The notes under the pieces: generated by a model | What the model was told of the DNA's origin: nothing | What the model saw: the letters and a program-made list of their open reading frames with translations, nothing else | The model's database searches: none | Part shown: one piece after another, positions 9,544-18,755 of the stretch | Layout of the letters: every line of letters starts with the position of its first letter | Numbering within the stretch: the first letter of the stretch is position 1 | DNA from: Flammeovirga sp. SJP92 | GTDB lineage: Bacteria; Bacteroidota; Bacteroidia; Cytophagales; Flammeovirgaceae | Reading direction: 5' to 3' | Assembly (NCBI RefSeq): GCF_001583495.1 | Contig: NZ_LQAQ01000073.1 | Location: 1-64,000, forward strand | Length of the DNA: 64,000 bases | Made by a program: the position numbers and the translations under genes

Positions 9544-10365
9544 TTATAATCCTATTTGTTGTTTCATCATTTCCATATAAGCATCATCATCCAATTGTTT
9601 ACGGGCGGCGATGATTTGTTCCGCATCAGGACCGGCTATATATCTTAATTGTTTTTTACCGTCAGTCGCCGCTTCGTAAATTTTTTCAGCCACTATTATT
9701 GGTTCAGAGTTGACACTTCCTGCTTTCTGCATACCTGCCATAACTTTCTCTAAGAATGGGCCATATTCGGTCTGAGCAGGATCAACATTCATGCTTTTTG
9801 ACACAGTTGCCTCAAAGTTGGTGTTGATCATGCCAGGTTCAATCATTTTCACCTGTAAACCAATTGCTTCTAATTCAAATGACAGTGCTTCACTCATTCC
9901 TTCTACAGCGAATTTAGAACCATGATAAAGGGTACCCAATGGAAAAGAAATCTTACCGCCCATTGAGGAAATGTTGATGATAGTTCCTGTTCCCGCTTTA
10001 CGCATGTAAGGCAGTACGTTTTTAGTCACTAACAACGTTCCGATTACATTGACATCAAACTGCATTCGTATGGCCTTTTCAGGAGTGGCTTCCAGAATGC
10101 CGTAAGATCCATACCCTGCATTGTTCAATAGTACATCAATTTTCCCAAAACGTTCTACTGTTTTTGCTATGGCCTCTTTGATGGTATCTTCTTTTGTAAC
10201 ATCCAATGTGACCACCAACACATTTTCTAATGCATTTAATTCAGTGTCCTGTTCAGGATTAGAACGAACCGTTGCGGCAACATTCCATCCCTTTTCTTGA
10301 AAATGTTTTGCAGTCATTCTTCCAATACCTGTACTGCATCCTGTGATTAATATTGTCTTGCTCAT
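9544..10365 (-). CDS. Short-chain dehydrogenase/reductase (SDR)
   Basis: A 273-residue classical SDR oxidoreductase. The Rossmann cofactor motif is GCSTGIG near the N-terminus and the structural motif is NNAG. The catalytic Ser is in INISSMGG and the Tyr/Lys pair in YHGSK. An arginine in AATVRS after beta2 suggests a preference for NADP(H). Substrate unknown. It is the fourth gene of a tightly packed operon (gaps of 2-8 bp) with an aldehyde dehydrogenase, so it may act on an alcohol/ketone of the same route. Confidence 0.9.
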   Translation of the reverse strand: MSKTILITGCSTGIGRMTAKHFQEKGWNVAATVRSNPEQDTELNALENVLVVTLDVTKEDTIKEAIAKTVERFGKIDVLLNNAGYGSYGILEATPEKAIRMQFDVNVIGTLLVTKNVLPYMRKAGTGTIINISSMGGKISFPLGTLYHGSKFAVEGMSEALSFELEAIGLQVKMIEPGMINTNFEATVSKSMNVDPAQTEYGPFLEKVMAGMQKAGSVNSEPIIVAEKIYEAATDGKKQLRYIAGPDAEQIIAARKQLDDDAYMEMMKQQIGL

Positions 10366-10372
10366 GGCTGTA

Positions 10373-11389
10373 TTATTGTTGGTGGTCTAATTTGATGTTT
10401 TCATAACCGTAATGATTATAATTAATCATTTGTGTCTGCACATTGGTAGAGCCTACACCTAAATTGTGCAATCGTGTGAGATGGGCGTATTTCTCTAGGT
10501 TAGAAACTGCCCTCGAAGTTTCCCACCATGCAGGTCCTGTAGCAAGAAAACTCGCACCCAATGCTTCTAATAGAAGTGTTTCGCCTTCATATGTATTTGC
10601 AATAATTTTAGAATTCATCCGCATAGAGCCATCAGGCATTACTCTCAAGTAATTAACTCCGCTAATCATTCCGTTGATATTCCCATTTGTAGGGCCTGAA
10701 AAATAGCCATTAAGTCGCATGCCCTCCTCTGGGATGGGAACTTGTCCAGTAAATACTTTATTGACGTCAGCACCAAAAGATTCTACAGTATTCAAGTGGC
10801 CATTGCCTGTATAAATTACTGTAGCATTTTCATCAGCTTCAAAATCTTCTAAGGTGAAAGGAAAGTTTTGATAATCGACTTTGCTCACATCGGGATCTTT
10901 CCATGCAAGTGTTGTTTCTAATGGGTTTTCATCAAATGCATAAATAGTAAGTGCTGTTTTTTGGGAAGTAGCATTCGTATTTCCTTTAGCGAAAAGATAC
11001 TTTTCATTTACCCATTGGTAAGCCTCTCCATTATGACGTAATTGAATTTGATAGTTCACCTGACCATCAGCATCAGTTTCTCCTATTACTTTGACTGCTA
11101 TTCTTTGTCTGTCTTTTGTCACTATGATGCCATGTGTGTTTGTAATACTACCAGTAGTTTGGGTAGTTAAGAAATCACGACCATTCATTACTCCATCAAT
11201 TTGACCTGTAATATTTCCAAAAAGACTAAGAATGATACGAGTACCACCTTGAGCCTGACCGTTCATTATATCATTAGGATTTAATCCCATTCCTTCCATT
11301 CCAACGACTCCATAATTAAGTGATCCAAATTCTGAAGCACCAGAATGTTGTTCTAAGGTTTCGAAAAATAATTTTAGGGTTTGATTCAT
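10373..11389 (-). CDS. Protein with two DUF3237-like barrels
   Basis: 338 residues, no signal peptide. Both halves show the same pattern: a D/DG-containing strand, then T.GIIVTKD or IIANTYEG, then a Y..(V/L)N.KYLFAKG- or Y.HLTRLHNLGVG-like segment, then a closing aromatic strand (LTIYAFDEN or MINYNHYGYE). This resembles DUF3237 beta-barrels duplicated in tandem, an assignment by eye. It is co-transcribed with ALDH and SDR (1 bp from the preceding gene, 7 bp to the SDR). DUF3237 proteins often accompany catabolic oxidoreductases; the role here is unknown. Confidence 0.5.
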   Translation of the reverse strand: MNQTLKLFFETLEQHSGASEFGSLNYGVVGMEGMGLNPNDIMNGQAQGGTRIILSLFGNITGQIDGVMNGRDFLTTQTTGSITNTHGIIVTKDRQRIAVKVIGETDADGQVNYQIQLRHNGEAYQWVNEKYLFAKGNTNATSQKTALTIYAFDENPLETTLAWKDPDVSKVDYQNFPFTLEDFEADENATVIYTGNGHLNTVESFGADVNKVFTGQVPIPEEGMRLNGYFSGPTNGNINGMISGVNYLRVMPDGSMRMNSKIIANTYEGETLLLEALGASFLATGPAWWETSRAVSNLEKYAHLTRLHNLGVGSTNVQTQMINYNHYGYENIKLDHQQ

Positions 11390-11390
11390 G

Positions 11391-11744
11391 TTATTCGTTT
11401 TTAAGGGTGTAAGCAGTCCATAGTGCAGTAATTAAATCGACCACTCCAATCAATATGATATTCCATGGTGCAACATCAAAGACAGCAAGCATTGAAGAGG
11501 CTGAGAAAAACCAAATTCTACCTTTCCATGAAATATCAAAGAAGTGTTTGTCCCCTGCTTTAGCAGAAGAAATATAGTAGTAAGCAATCCCCAATGTAAG
11601 AATTGCCACTATTCTAATCCAATGTTCAGAGGTTGCTTCAAAGCCGAATAAATTCAAGCAGAAATTGGGCATAAAAAGGAATCCCAATCCTGCACCAATG
11701 GCATAAATACCATAGGCCATAATTGTTTTTGCCGTTTTACTCAT
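11391..11744 (-). CDS. Small membrane protein in aldehyde operon
   Basis: 117 residues with four predicted hydrophobic helices (AYGIYAIGAGLGFLF, RIVAILTLGIAYYYI, IWFFSASSMLAVFDV, NIILIGVVDLITALW). No family recognised. It sits between the ALDH and DUF3237-like genes with 7-bp and 1-bp gaps, so it is surely in the same transcript. Size and topology resemble the operon's last gene, although the two are not obviously homologous. Confidence 0.65.
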   Translation of the reverse strand: MSKTAKTIMAYGIYAIGAGLGFLFMPNFCLNLFGFEATSEHWIRIVAILTLGIAYYYISSAKAGDKHFFDISWKGRIWFFSASSMLAVFDVAPWNIILIGVVDLITALWTAYTLKNE

Positions 11745-11751
11745 ACCACTT

Positions 11752-13350
11752 TTAGTTGAAATCTTTCTTCTTAAAGTTATCCATCACCATCTGCCCTGCA
11801 AGTTTGGCAAAATGTCCCCAACTCTGATCGATGGAGAAGTAAGAAGCATTTTCAAGTAAGTGCTCTACTCTTTTTCTATTTGTCAGTTCAAAACTGGTGG
11901 AATTAAAATCGTTGAGAATGACAGATTTTTTGATATTGTCAAAATTCAAGGCATTACCAAAATTGCCGACTCCCGAGACAAAATCTTCGGTTGTTTCTCC
12001 ACATCCACCCCAAGTGAGGTAAGCATTTAACCATATATTAGGAGGGACATCATTGACAGCGATTCCACCATAATTTAATTCTCTTACAGCACGATGAACT
12101 CTAGATTCATTGGCTTTCATAGTGTCATTATCCACTAACAGCATGCAACCCAATGACCCTAAAAGTTTATTATTACAGAAATCTGTCGCTTTTGTTAAAA
12201 ACTCATCCGTGTCGGTTGAGACATCCAATGGAATTTCACTGTAAATCTGACAAAAGGCTTCATTTGTAACGGCAAAATCATCTTCTGTAATACTTGGAAT
12301 TAAAACAAAGTCACTCTTGCTATGTTTTCCATGTTCAGGCTTTAATATCTCTGCAGAAGTTTGGTTTTCTAGAAATGCCTCTTTGGTTTTATCCACTCCT
12401 GGGTAATGTGAACTACAGGCAAAGGTTTCTTCCATTAGTGCTTTGCGAAGTGCATTGAGGAACGCTTCTCTCTGATCCCAGTTTTTGGAAGTGATGATCG
12501 TCTGAGGTCTTCCGCAAACCGCACCGCCGTTTAGTTTTCCAACAGAAGCTAATTGTATTGCCTGACGTTTTATATCTTTATCTGACCATTTTCCGGGTAC
12601 AATAATACAAGGGTTATTTCCACCGCATTCTGAAACTAAAGGCGCTTTCGCTGCATTTTGAATCGCATGAGCCACTCCAGTAGAACCGGTAAAATAAATA
12701 GAATGAAGTCCTTCTAATGCAGCCATTTCTCTTCCCTGATCTGCATCACAAAAAGCAACAGCTTGAACTTCAATCATTGGAGCAAATATCTTCTCCCATA
12801 TTGCGTCTGTGGCTTCATTGAGTTGGTGGGGTTTATGCAAAGTAACTTTATTTTCTAGAAATAAAGCCATGGCCATTTCAATAGAGGAACTATAATTCCC
12901 TGCTCCAGAGACAGCAATTACACCTGCCGGCTTATCCATTGGATTTGTTTGAGTTGGTGTACCTTCTATATGGAGATACCCTTTTTGTTGTGCTGCTGCA
13001 AGTTTATCTTTTGAAAAAATTGGAAAAACTTCAACCTCAAATAAGTTAGTGTCTATTTCATTAATGGAAAGAGGCTTTTGAATATTCCCTGTAGCTAAGG
13101 ATTCATAGAGTTTATGAATTCCCATTAAGGTGTTGGCCATTGGCATCACGGTTGTTCCCATTCCTTCAGCCGTACTAGTGATATTCTCACCTATGAGGTC
13201 ATTTTTCATTTTAGCATCAACTTCACCAAGCTCTACAGCATACTTCTTCAAATTATGCTGTACTTGTTCAAGTAATGCCAATCTTTCAAAAATTGAAGTG
13301 TCTTTCCATCTTTGTGGATCTAAGCTATTATACGCTTCCTGTGCTGTCAT
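11752..13350 (-). CDS. Aldehyde dehydrogenase-family protein
   Basis: 532 residues. It oxidises an aldehyde with NAD(P) to the acid, by family. The catalytic cysteine is Cys279 in NGGAVCGRPQ, and Glu241 in VSECGGNNPC is the general base. The IYFTGSTGVAHAI cofactor loop is also present. It is somewhat longer than typical ~480-residue ALDHs and diverged from the common FGXXGQ-C contexts, so the substrate is not predictable. First gene of a five-gene operon. The 103-bp leader upstream carries direct repeats that could be AraC-type operators. Confidence 0.85.
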   Translation of the reverse strand: MTAQEAYNSLDPQRWKDTSIFERLALLEQVQHNLKKYAVELGEVDAKMKNDLIGENITSTAEGMGTTVMPMANTLMGIHKLYESLATGNIQKPLSINEIDTNLFEVEVFPIFSKDKLAAAQQKGYLHIEGTPTQTNPMDKPAGVIAVSGAGNYSSSIEMAMALFLENKVTLHKPHQLNEATDAIWEKIFAPMIEVQAVAFCDADQGREMAALEGLHSIYFTGSTGVAHAIQNAAKAPLVSECGGNNPCIIVPGKWSDKDIKRQAIQLASVGKLNGGAVCGRPQTIITSKNWDQREAFLNALRKALMEETFACSSHYPGVDKTKEAFLENQTSAEILKPEHGKHSKSDFVLIPSITEDDFAVTNEAFCQIYSEIPLDVSTDTDEFLTKATDFCNNKLLGSLGCMLLVDNDTMKANESRVHRAVRELNYGGIAVNDVPPNIWLNAYLTWGGCGETTEDFVSGVGNFGNALNFDNIKKSVILNDFNSTSFELTNRKRVEHLLENASYFSIDQSWGHFAKLAGQMVMDNFKKKDFN

Positions 13351-13378
13351 AGTATTGGGATTTTATTCTGTTACAGTT

Positions 13379-13451
13379 ACTTGAACACAATTTCGTGAAG
13401 TAACAATCTACAGACTTACACAAAACGCAGGAAGCTTAACACAAAGCGCAG
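13379..13451. promoter_or_regulatory. Direct repeats, candidate AraC-family operators
   Basis: The gap between the regulator stop (13454) and the ALDH start (13350) contains CTTACACAAAACGCAG (13415-13430) and CTTAACACAAAGCGCAG (13435-13451), about two helical turns apart. A weaker copy, CTTGAACACAATTTCG, starts near 13380. Direct repeats at this spacing are typical of AraC-family binding sites; binding is inferred. Confidence 0.55.
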
Positions 13452-13453
13452 TT

Positions 13454-14356
13454 TCAACTTATATTACGGTATTCGATGGGAGTTTGACCTGTTTTTGACT
13501 TAAATAATCGCGTAAAATAATGTGGATACTTAAAACCTAAATCATAAGCAATCTCACTAACAGACTGTTCTGTCCCTACCAACATGTTCTTTGCTTCTTC
13601 AATGATAAAATGATTGATATGTTCTTTCGGTTTTCTTCCAGTTTCTTTTTTAATCAAATCACTAAAATAATGCTGTGACAGATGAGCAATTGTTGCAAAA
13701 TGTTCTACACTAGGTAATCCGGATTCTAAATGTCTTTCTGCCTCGAAATACTTTTTAATCTCTTTTTCAAATTGAGAAATCACGCCCTTACACTGCACAG
13801 AACGTGTTTTGAACTGTCTTTCGTAAAAACGAGAACAATAGGTTAACAGTAATTCCAAGTTAGAGACAATCACTCGCTGACTATGGTTATCATCAGGTTG
13901 TGAACACTCGGATACAATGTTATTTACAGCAGTCTGAATAATATTTTCCTCACTTTCAGACAAATGCAGTGCTTCAACAATATCATAATTGAAAAAAGAA
14001 AATTCACTCATAATTTCACCTAGGTGGGTATTTCTAATCAGGTCCTTATGAAAATAAAGCATCCACCCTTGTATATCTCCTTTTTGAACAGGTTTTGTAG
14101 GTGTATACACTTGGCCTGGAGAAGAAAAAACCATCAATCCCTCTTTAAAATCAAAGGAATGTCTTCCATATTCCACTCCACAGCTTTTATCTTTCAAAGA
14201 GATCATATAGAAATCACAAATGACTTTAGCCCCCACATTTTCTTCTGATATAAAAATTTCTGAAGCATCTAGCAATGAAATTAAAGGATGCTTGGGTTTT
14301 GGAATACCAAACATATAATGAAGGTCACTGATTGATTTGATATTATAGGTTGTCAT
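13454..14356 (-). CDS. AraC-family transcriptional regulator
   Basis: 300 residues. The C-terminal ~100 residues form the double helix-turn-helix of AraC/XylS proteins (FATIAHLSQHYFSDLIKKE, then SVSEIAYDLGFKYPHYFTRLFK, ending GQTPIEYRN). The N-terminal ~190 residues would be the ligand-sensing part with a cupin-like segment (EGLMVFSSPGQVYTP). It is immediately upstream of, and on the same strand as, the ALDH-SDR operon, so it is the likely regulator of that operon. Inducer unknown, plausibly an aldehyde or alcohol. Confidence 0.9.
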   Translation of the reverse strand: MTTYNIKSISDLHYMFGIPKPKHPLISLLDASEIFISEENVGAKVICDFYMISLKDKSCGVEYGRHSFDFKEGLMVFSSPGQVYTPTKPVQKGDIQGWMLYFHKDLIRNTHLGEIMSEFSFFNYDIVEALHLSESEENIIQTAVNNIVSECSQPDDNHSQRVIVSNLELLLTYCSRFYERQFKTRSVQCKGVISQFEKEIKKYFEAERHLESGLPSVEHFATIAHLSQHYFSDLIKKETGRKPKEHINHFIIEEAKNMLVGTEQSVSEIAYDLGFKYPHYFTRLFKSKTGQTPIEYRNIS

Positions 14357-14630
14357 CTAAATAAGAATATTTTATGAGCATATTTAAGACTGAAATAAAC
14401 TGAGTTATGCAACTTTTAGTTACTGAAGGTTGGAGTTCTAGATTGAGTTCAATACACAAGAAAATAGCATTTTGTTACAGGTTTAAAATAATAATAGGAC
14501 GACTATTTAATATAACTATTTGAGCTTGGATAGTGATTGAGATCCAGTATTATTACAGCTTAATCACAATTTTTTACAAGAAAATTTATAAGGTAATGCT
14601 TTGGTATTTTTTCAATGGTTGAATTCCTTT

Positions 14631-14734
14631 TTATTCTATTTCTGCTTTCCCATTTATAATTTTTACCCGGAATGGATTTCCAACTTTTGAAGGTGTCCAG
14701 CCAATTTCTAAAGCTTGTTGAATCCCGTTAGTTT
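14631..14734 (-). pseudogene. C-terminal remnant of a toxin-like protein
   Basis: Reading the minus strand gives an open run of about 33 codons, preceded in frame by a stop. It encodes ALEIGWTPSKVGNPFRVKII followed by NGKAEIE and a stop. The GWTP..VG..(F/W)RV pattern resembles the end of some polymorphic-toxin or effector modules. With an immunity-like gene just upstream, it is best read as a decayed toxin tip. Low certainty. Confidence 0.3.
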
Positions 14735-14789
14735 TCTACAAGACCGGGAGAGTACTCCCCTATGAGTAGAGTAGAAATCGGTTATTTCA

Positions 14790-14894
14790 TCACCCTTATA
14801 ATGTCGCATACTTCACCCTTAGTAGGTAAGCCTGTCTTCCCTGTATAGGGTGCGGTCCGTTCCCTTATAAGGGTGAGGTGTTCACCCTTATAAG
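14790..14894. repeat. Cluster of CACCCTTATAA half-sites
   Basis: Within about 105 bp downstream of the 14920-15585 gene there are several copies of the same unit: CACCCTTATAA at 14791, TCACCCTTA at 14813, TATAGGGTG at 14844, the palindrome CCCTTATAAGGG at 14862, and CACCCTTATAAG at 14883. They occur in both orientations. This may be a regulator-binding array or a mobile-element end. Confidence 0.5.
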
Positions 14895-14919
14895 TATTGT
14901 GTAATTAACCTGTTGGTAT

Positions 14920-15585
14920 TCACGATCTAGCATAAAATTGTTCAAATTTGGTTTCCTCATCAAATCCGAGTAAGTTCTGTATCATCTTTGAAAATGTTTC
15001 CCCTTTTAATTGATACAGTTCTAGACTAACAATATCATCTAATTGATAATAATTTTTTTCATCATCAACATACAGCACAGCATTGTAGTCATCAATATAA
15101 GCAAAGCAGACTAGTTCCTTATTTATCCCATACTCCGCACCATTTTTTATTCGTTCTATTGTTTCAGGAAATACGATATTTCTTGGAGTCCAGTAGTCAG
15201 GTGATGAGGTTCTTATTAACTCTAGTCCACCAAATTCTAAAATTATATCCCAAGCATGTTTTAGTTCAGGTTTCAAATTTGTTGTATCTATATTCTGTTG
15301 CGATTTTCTGCCTTTGAACCAACCTGCCTGCTTCAAACTTATTTGATAGTTGAAATTTTTCAATTCTTCCACATCAATATATTTTCCTAGCAATGCCAAT
15401 TTAGTTTCATACACACAATCTTGATTGTTAAAGTCTATATTGATTAAGTCAAAAAAGCAGTCTGAACCAAGTCTAGATTCAAGGTCACAGTTATTATATA
15501 ACCAAGATTCAAATTCTTTTACTGCAATATTACCTGATAGGAAGTCTAAAATTTTTCTTTTGGCATTATCTTCCATAATCTCCAT
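14920..15585 (-). CDS. Putative immunity-type protein
   Basis: 221 residues, cytoplasmic, no signal peptide. The first ~90 residues (KILDFLSGNIAVKEFESWLY, then CFFDLINIDF and KLALLGKYI) resemble the small helical module that begins many bacterial immunity proteins, with the context of a short acidic alpha/beta second half (about 100-221). No catalytic motif. Its neighbours are a toxin-like remnant downstream and a truncated small gene upstream, which suggests an orphan toxin-immunity cassette. The family name is not certain. Confidence 0.5.
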   Translation of the reverse strand: MEIMEDNAKRKILDFLSGNIAVKEFESWLYNNCDLESRLGSDCFFDLINIDFNNQDCVYETKLALLGKYIDVEELKNFNYQISLKQAGWFKGRKSQQNIDTTNLKPELKHAWDIILEFGGLELIRTSSPDYWTPRNIVFPETIERIKNGAEYGINKELVCFAYIDDYNAVLYVDDEKNYYQLDDIVSLELYQLKGETFSKMIQNLLGFDEETKFEQFYARS

Positions 15586-15664
15586 CTTTTTTATTACCTG
15601 TTGTTGCTATAGACGGGTGATTAAAAATCAATAAAAATATTGAGCTAAGAATTATTGTTTTCAT
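15566..15664 (-). other. Short signal-peptide-like ORF, possible gene remnant
   Basis: An ATG at 15664 opens 32 codons beginning MKTIILSSIFLLIFNHPSIA, a convincing Sec signal peptide. It then overlaps the start of the 14920-15585 gene out of frame and stops. It is either the surviving 5' end of a secreted protein gene or a chance ORF. Confidence 0.25.
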
Positions 15665-15822
15665 GATTGTTTCTCTTTTAAGTTTGCTTGTTTTACTTAA
15701 ATGATGCGAATGTTGAGCTATGGTTACATTCGTGTTTTATGAATGATAGAAACCTTTTGCTTTCAAAAAGCAATTAATATTCAAAAACTTAATACTCAGT
15801 TGTAGTTATGCAATTATCAATT

Positions 15823-16140
15823 CTAAATTATCGAATATAGTATTTTATAAAAAAGATGGTTTTCATAAATTTCATTTTCAACTTTCTTTTCTATCCGTAC
15901 ATCATAGCTGGATAGTTTCTTAGTCCAAGAGATGTAGCCAAAACCATTATCATTATAGCTATTGTATTCATTTTTCATTTCAATAAATCCATTTCGGGTG
16001 GCAACAAATGATAATGTATCCTCTTTGTAGACTTCAGTAAACTTTAAATAGTTGTTTGCTAATTCTTTAATCTCTAAATCAGTTATGATCCTATGATCCG
16101 TAAAATGATATACATCACCAATGCGGTAGAAGGTTTTCAT
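15823..16140 (-). pseudogene. Small gene with 5' end replaced by IS256 fragment
   Basis: An open frame of about 105 codons with no recognised family; it is rich in Y, E and K (TEVYKEDTLSFVATRNGF, GFGYISWTKKLSSYDV). Its first ~20 residues are the reverse complement of transposase-coding DNA that begins near 16084 on the plus strand, so the native start is missing. The remaining part is probably the 3' portion of a small secreted or immunity-like protein gene. Confidence 0.4.
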
Positions 16141-16302
16141 CGGCAAATTCGCAAGATCACCAAAAATAAAAGTGTATTCCCTAATAATATGTCAGTACTT
16201 AAATTGATCTATTTAACACTGAATAATATCAGTAAAAAATGGACAATGCCTGTCAGAAATTGGGCAATGAACGGTACAGCAATTAAGGATCAAATTCGGT
16301 GA
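16084..16302 (+). pseudogene. IS256-family transposase, C-terminal fragment
   Basis: About 70 codons match the end of IS256 transposases: IRKMIYITNAVEGFHRQIRK (family IRK.IYTTNAIE..NR..RK), then FPN and LKLIYL, then NISKKWTMPVRNW. The N-terminal three quarters are absent and no second inverted repeat was recognised. From 16303 to about 16560 no gene is visible. Confidence 0.8.
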
Positions 16303-16561
16303 CAGAATGCCGATCGATCTTTAATCATAAAGTTGATCTTCTCGAAAAAAGAAATTTAATTGAGAGATAAGAAGTTCAGAAGAAAAACGAGACAGCGTTC
16401 AACTGACACTCAAGATAAAGAAATGCTAGGACTAAACTAGCCCTAGCTTTTACAACTACTTATTAAACTATTTTTGTCTTTAATGTTTTGAAGTGTTTTA
16501 TATATCGAAGTATATGTATTTAAGATTTCGTTAGGGTATACTTACTAAGTTGCTCTAGCGA

Positions 16562-16606
16562 AATAATATCATTACCCAATTTCGTTTACTGGGCAATGAT
16601 ATTATT
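16562..16606. terminator. Long hairpin downstream of GH86 gene
   Basis: 17-nt arms AATAATATCATTACCCA and TGGGCAATGATATTATT pair with one mismatch around an 11-nt loop, about 90 bp after the GH86 stop. No strong T-run follows on the minus strand, so termination strength is uncertain. Confidence 0.55.
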
Positions 16607-16694
16607 GATAATTTATCTGCTTCACCGTTTTATTACGTTTCAGAAGATTATTTTTATAGCGATTGTATTACCCCTCATTTTTTATTGTAATGCT

Positions 16695-18545
16695 TTATAA
16701 TTTGGGACGCCCAGCGTAGATTTTTTCATTGTTTGACACTTCCAAAATCATAGAACTGATGCTTCCGCCATCATCAGGGAAAGTGGCTTCAATAGTATTT
16801 GAATCTTTTAATAAAGACATCTTGACAGGTATTTCAATAACCCCAAAGAAGTCTTTTCTGTTGGCTTGATCCAATCCTTTCCAATTGTCTGGTACAGTAA
16901 CAGTGGTGCCATTTACTTTGATAACAGGCTTTTTAGAACGGTCATGCTTTCTACTGATCCCCATCAGTAAAGTAGCTGAACCTTCTTTGACGTCCACATC
17001 AGAGAAGCTGAAAGCTATACTGTTATTTGCTTTGATGGGTTGTAAATAAGTCGTAGAGTAATATTTTGATTCTTTGATAGCACTTGTCTGTTGGATCTCT
17101 TCTGCATATTTATATTCTAAAACCACTGTTTCACCAGGAATAACTTTTAAAGAAGCGGGAGCAGTTTTCGATTTTTCAATTGACATTACTGGTTCCACAT
17201 CATCATATATTTTTAATGATTTAGTGATCACTTTTGTAAGTTTACCAACGGATTCTTCAAAGTTTAAATCCACATTATGTTCTTTGTCATCTAGATTATT
17301 CAGTGCAATAAAAAGTTTATTTCCTTTTACAAAACCTTGAATTTGAATATCAGGATTACTTGTTTCTACTTTAACTCTTTTGCCTTCAACTTCTTTCCAT
17401 AATTCATAGAAATGGATTCTTGGAGAAAATCTCCATCCTTTTACTTTAGGTTCCCCAAGATTAGTAGGAACCATTAAACAAGCACTGTAAGGTTGATAAT
17501 CGTAAGCCTTTGTTAAATGCCAAGGTGATTTATCTGTGATAAATGGAATAGAAATGTCCATTACGTTCTCACGATCCAGAAAGTTGAAAATCATATGATT
17601 AATACTTCTGATGGACTGAATGCTTTCAACATCAGTAAAATGATCTTCAAAACCTTTTGTAATTCCTCCATACTCTGTAATTGCATGCGGTTTAATTCTT
17701 CCCCACTTGATAAAACTATACGTTTCAATGATATCTAGAATAGCTTCAGCATTACTTCCTGATCTTAAGTTATTTTGCCCTTCTACATTGACACCGTCAT
17801 AAAGGTGTGTTGAAAAGGCATCCATATCTGCACCGGCGATGTCCATGAATAGTTTCATGTTTTCTTCCCAATGCGAAAAATCTTTCAATTCCATAGAAGG
17901 CCATGCGGCCGAATACCCCACTACTTTCATCTTAGCAAGGCTTGGTTCTGCATGAATTTTTTTACCTACAGCGGCAAACAACTCTGACATCTGTTTCTTG
18001 ATACGTATTTCTTCATCGTTGTTCCATCCTCCTTCGTAAAAATCTTTAGCATGAACAAAAGGTTCATTCATAGGCTCAAAAAACACTGGTCTTCCTTTAT
18101 CAGTCGTGTTATTTTTAAAATATTCAACAGCCCAATCACCTGCTTTTTCCACATCCATACCATCCTTGAAAACACTTTTAGGATGTTCAGTTCCTACATA
18201 GCGAGAAACATTTTTCACATCAGTAGTTCCAGGTTTTGAGTTAGGATAATTTCCCACTTCATGACCTTCACTCTTCGACTGAGAGTAGGGACCCCAGAAC
18301 CCTCTGCTTGGGAAAGCATTATAATTTTTATAGAATTTTATTATGTCTGCATCTTTAGCACCTCCGTGTAAATTGAAATATTTATTTCGCTCTAGTTCTG
18401 AAACATTTCCAATAAAACGCTGTACTTTCGGATTGATATTGACGGTTGTTTGACCATTTGATTTTTGAACAAAAGCAACGCCCAGCATGCATAGAAGAAG
18501 AGCAGACATTACCTGTTTGTTCCAATAGGTAAATATTTGATTCAT
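16695..18545 (-). CDS. GH86 beta-agarase/beta-porphyranase
   Basis: A 616-residue secreted endo-hydrolase of red-algal galactans (agarose or porphyran; the specificity cannot be settled by eye). Signal peptide 1-31 (ends near SNGQ). The (beta/alpha)8 catalytic domain covers about 33-400, with the acid/base Glu161 in EPMNEPF and the nucleophile Glu291 in ITEYGG, then RFSPRIHFYELW. Two beta-sandwich regions follow (about 410-490 and 500-610), the usual GH86 C-terminal layout. There is no T9SS sorting domain, so a periplasmic or otherwise Sec-exported location is expected. It stands alone on the minus strand, separate from the GH2/GH3/sulfatase operon 24 kb away. Confidence 0.85.
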   Translation of the reverse strand: MNQIFTYWNKQVMSALLLCMLGVAFVQKSNGQTTVNINPKVQRFIGNVSELERNKYFNLHGGAKDADIIKFYKNYNAFPSRGFWGPYSQSKSEGHEVGNYPNSKPGTTDVKNVSRYVGTEHPKSVFKDGMDVEKAGDWAVEYFKNNTTDKGRPVFFEPMNEPFVHAKDFYEGGWNNDEEIRIKKQMSELFAAVGKKIHAEPSLAKMKVVGYSAAWPSMELKDFSHWEENMKLFMDIAGADMDAFSTHLYDGVNVEGQNNLRSGSNAEAILDIIETYSFIKWGRIKPHAITEYGGITKGFEDHFTDVESIQSIRSINHMIFNFLDRENVMDISIPFITDKSPWHLTKAYDYQPYSACLMVPTNLGEPKVKGWRFSPRIHFYELWKEVEGKRVKVETSNPDIQIQGFVKGNKLFIALNNLDDKEHNVDLNFEESVGKLTKVITKSLKIYDDVEPVMSIEKSKTAPASLKVIPGETVVLEYKYAEEIQQTSAIKESKYYSTTYLQPIKANNSIAFSFSDVDVKEGSATLLMGISRKHDRSKKPVIKVNGTTVTVPDNWKGLDQANRKDFFGVIEIPVKMSLLKDSNTIEATFPDDGGSISSMILEVSNNEKIYAGRPKL

Positions 18546-18755
18546 AAAAAACGTAGATTGTTATTAGTAATAATTCTAGCACAAGCTACTTCTCATTTTA
18601 TGAAGACGAGTTGAAATTATAGGTTGAATAGGGGATAAAAATTTTTTAAGGGTGGGATTGGAATGATATTGAGGTCGGTAAAAGGTGATGAATGTAGGAA
18701 TCGGAAATAGTATTTCGAGGCTTTCTAGAAGTTAAAAACACCTCTTAATTAGTAC

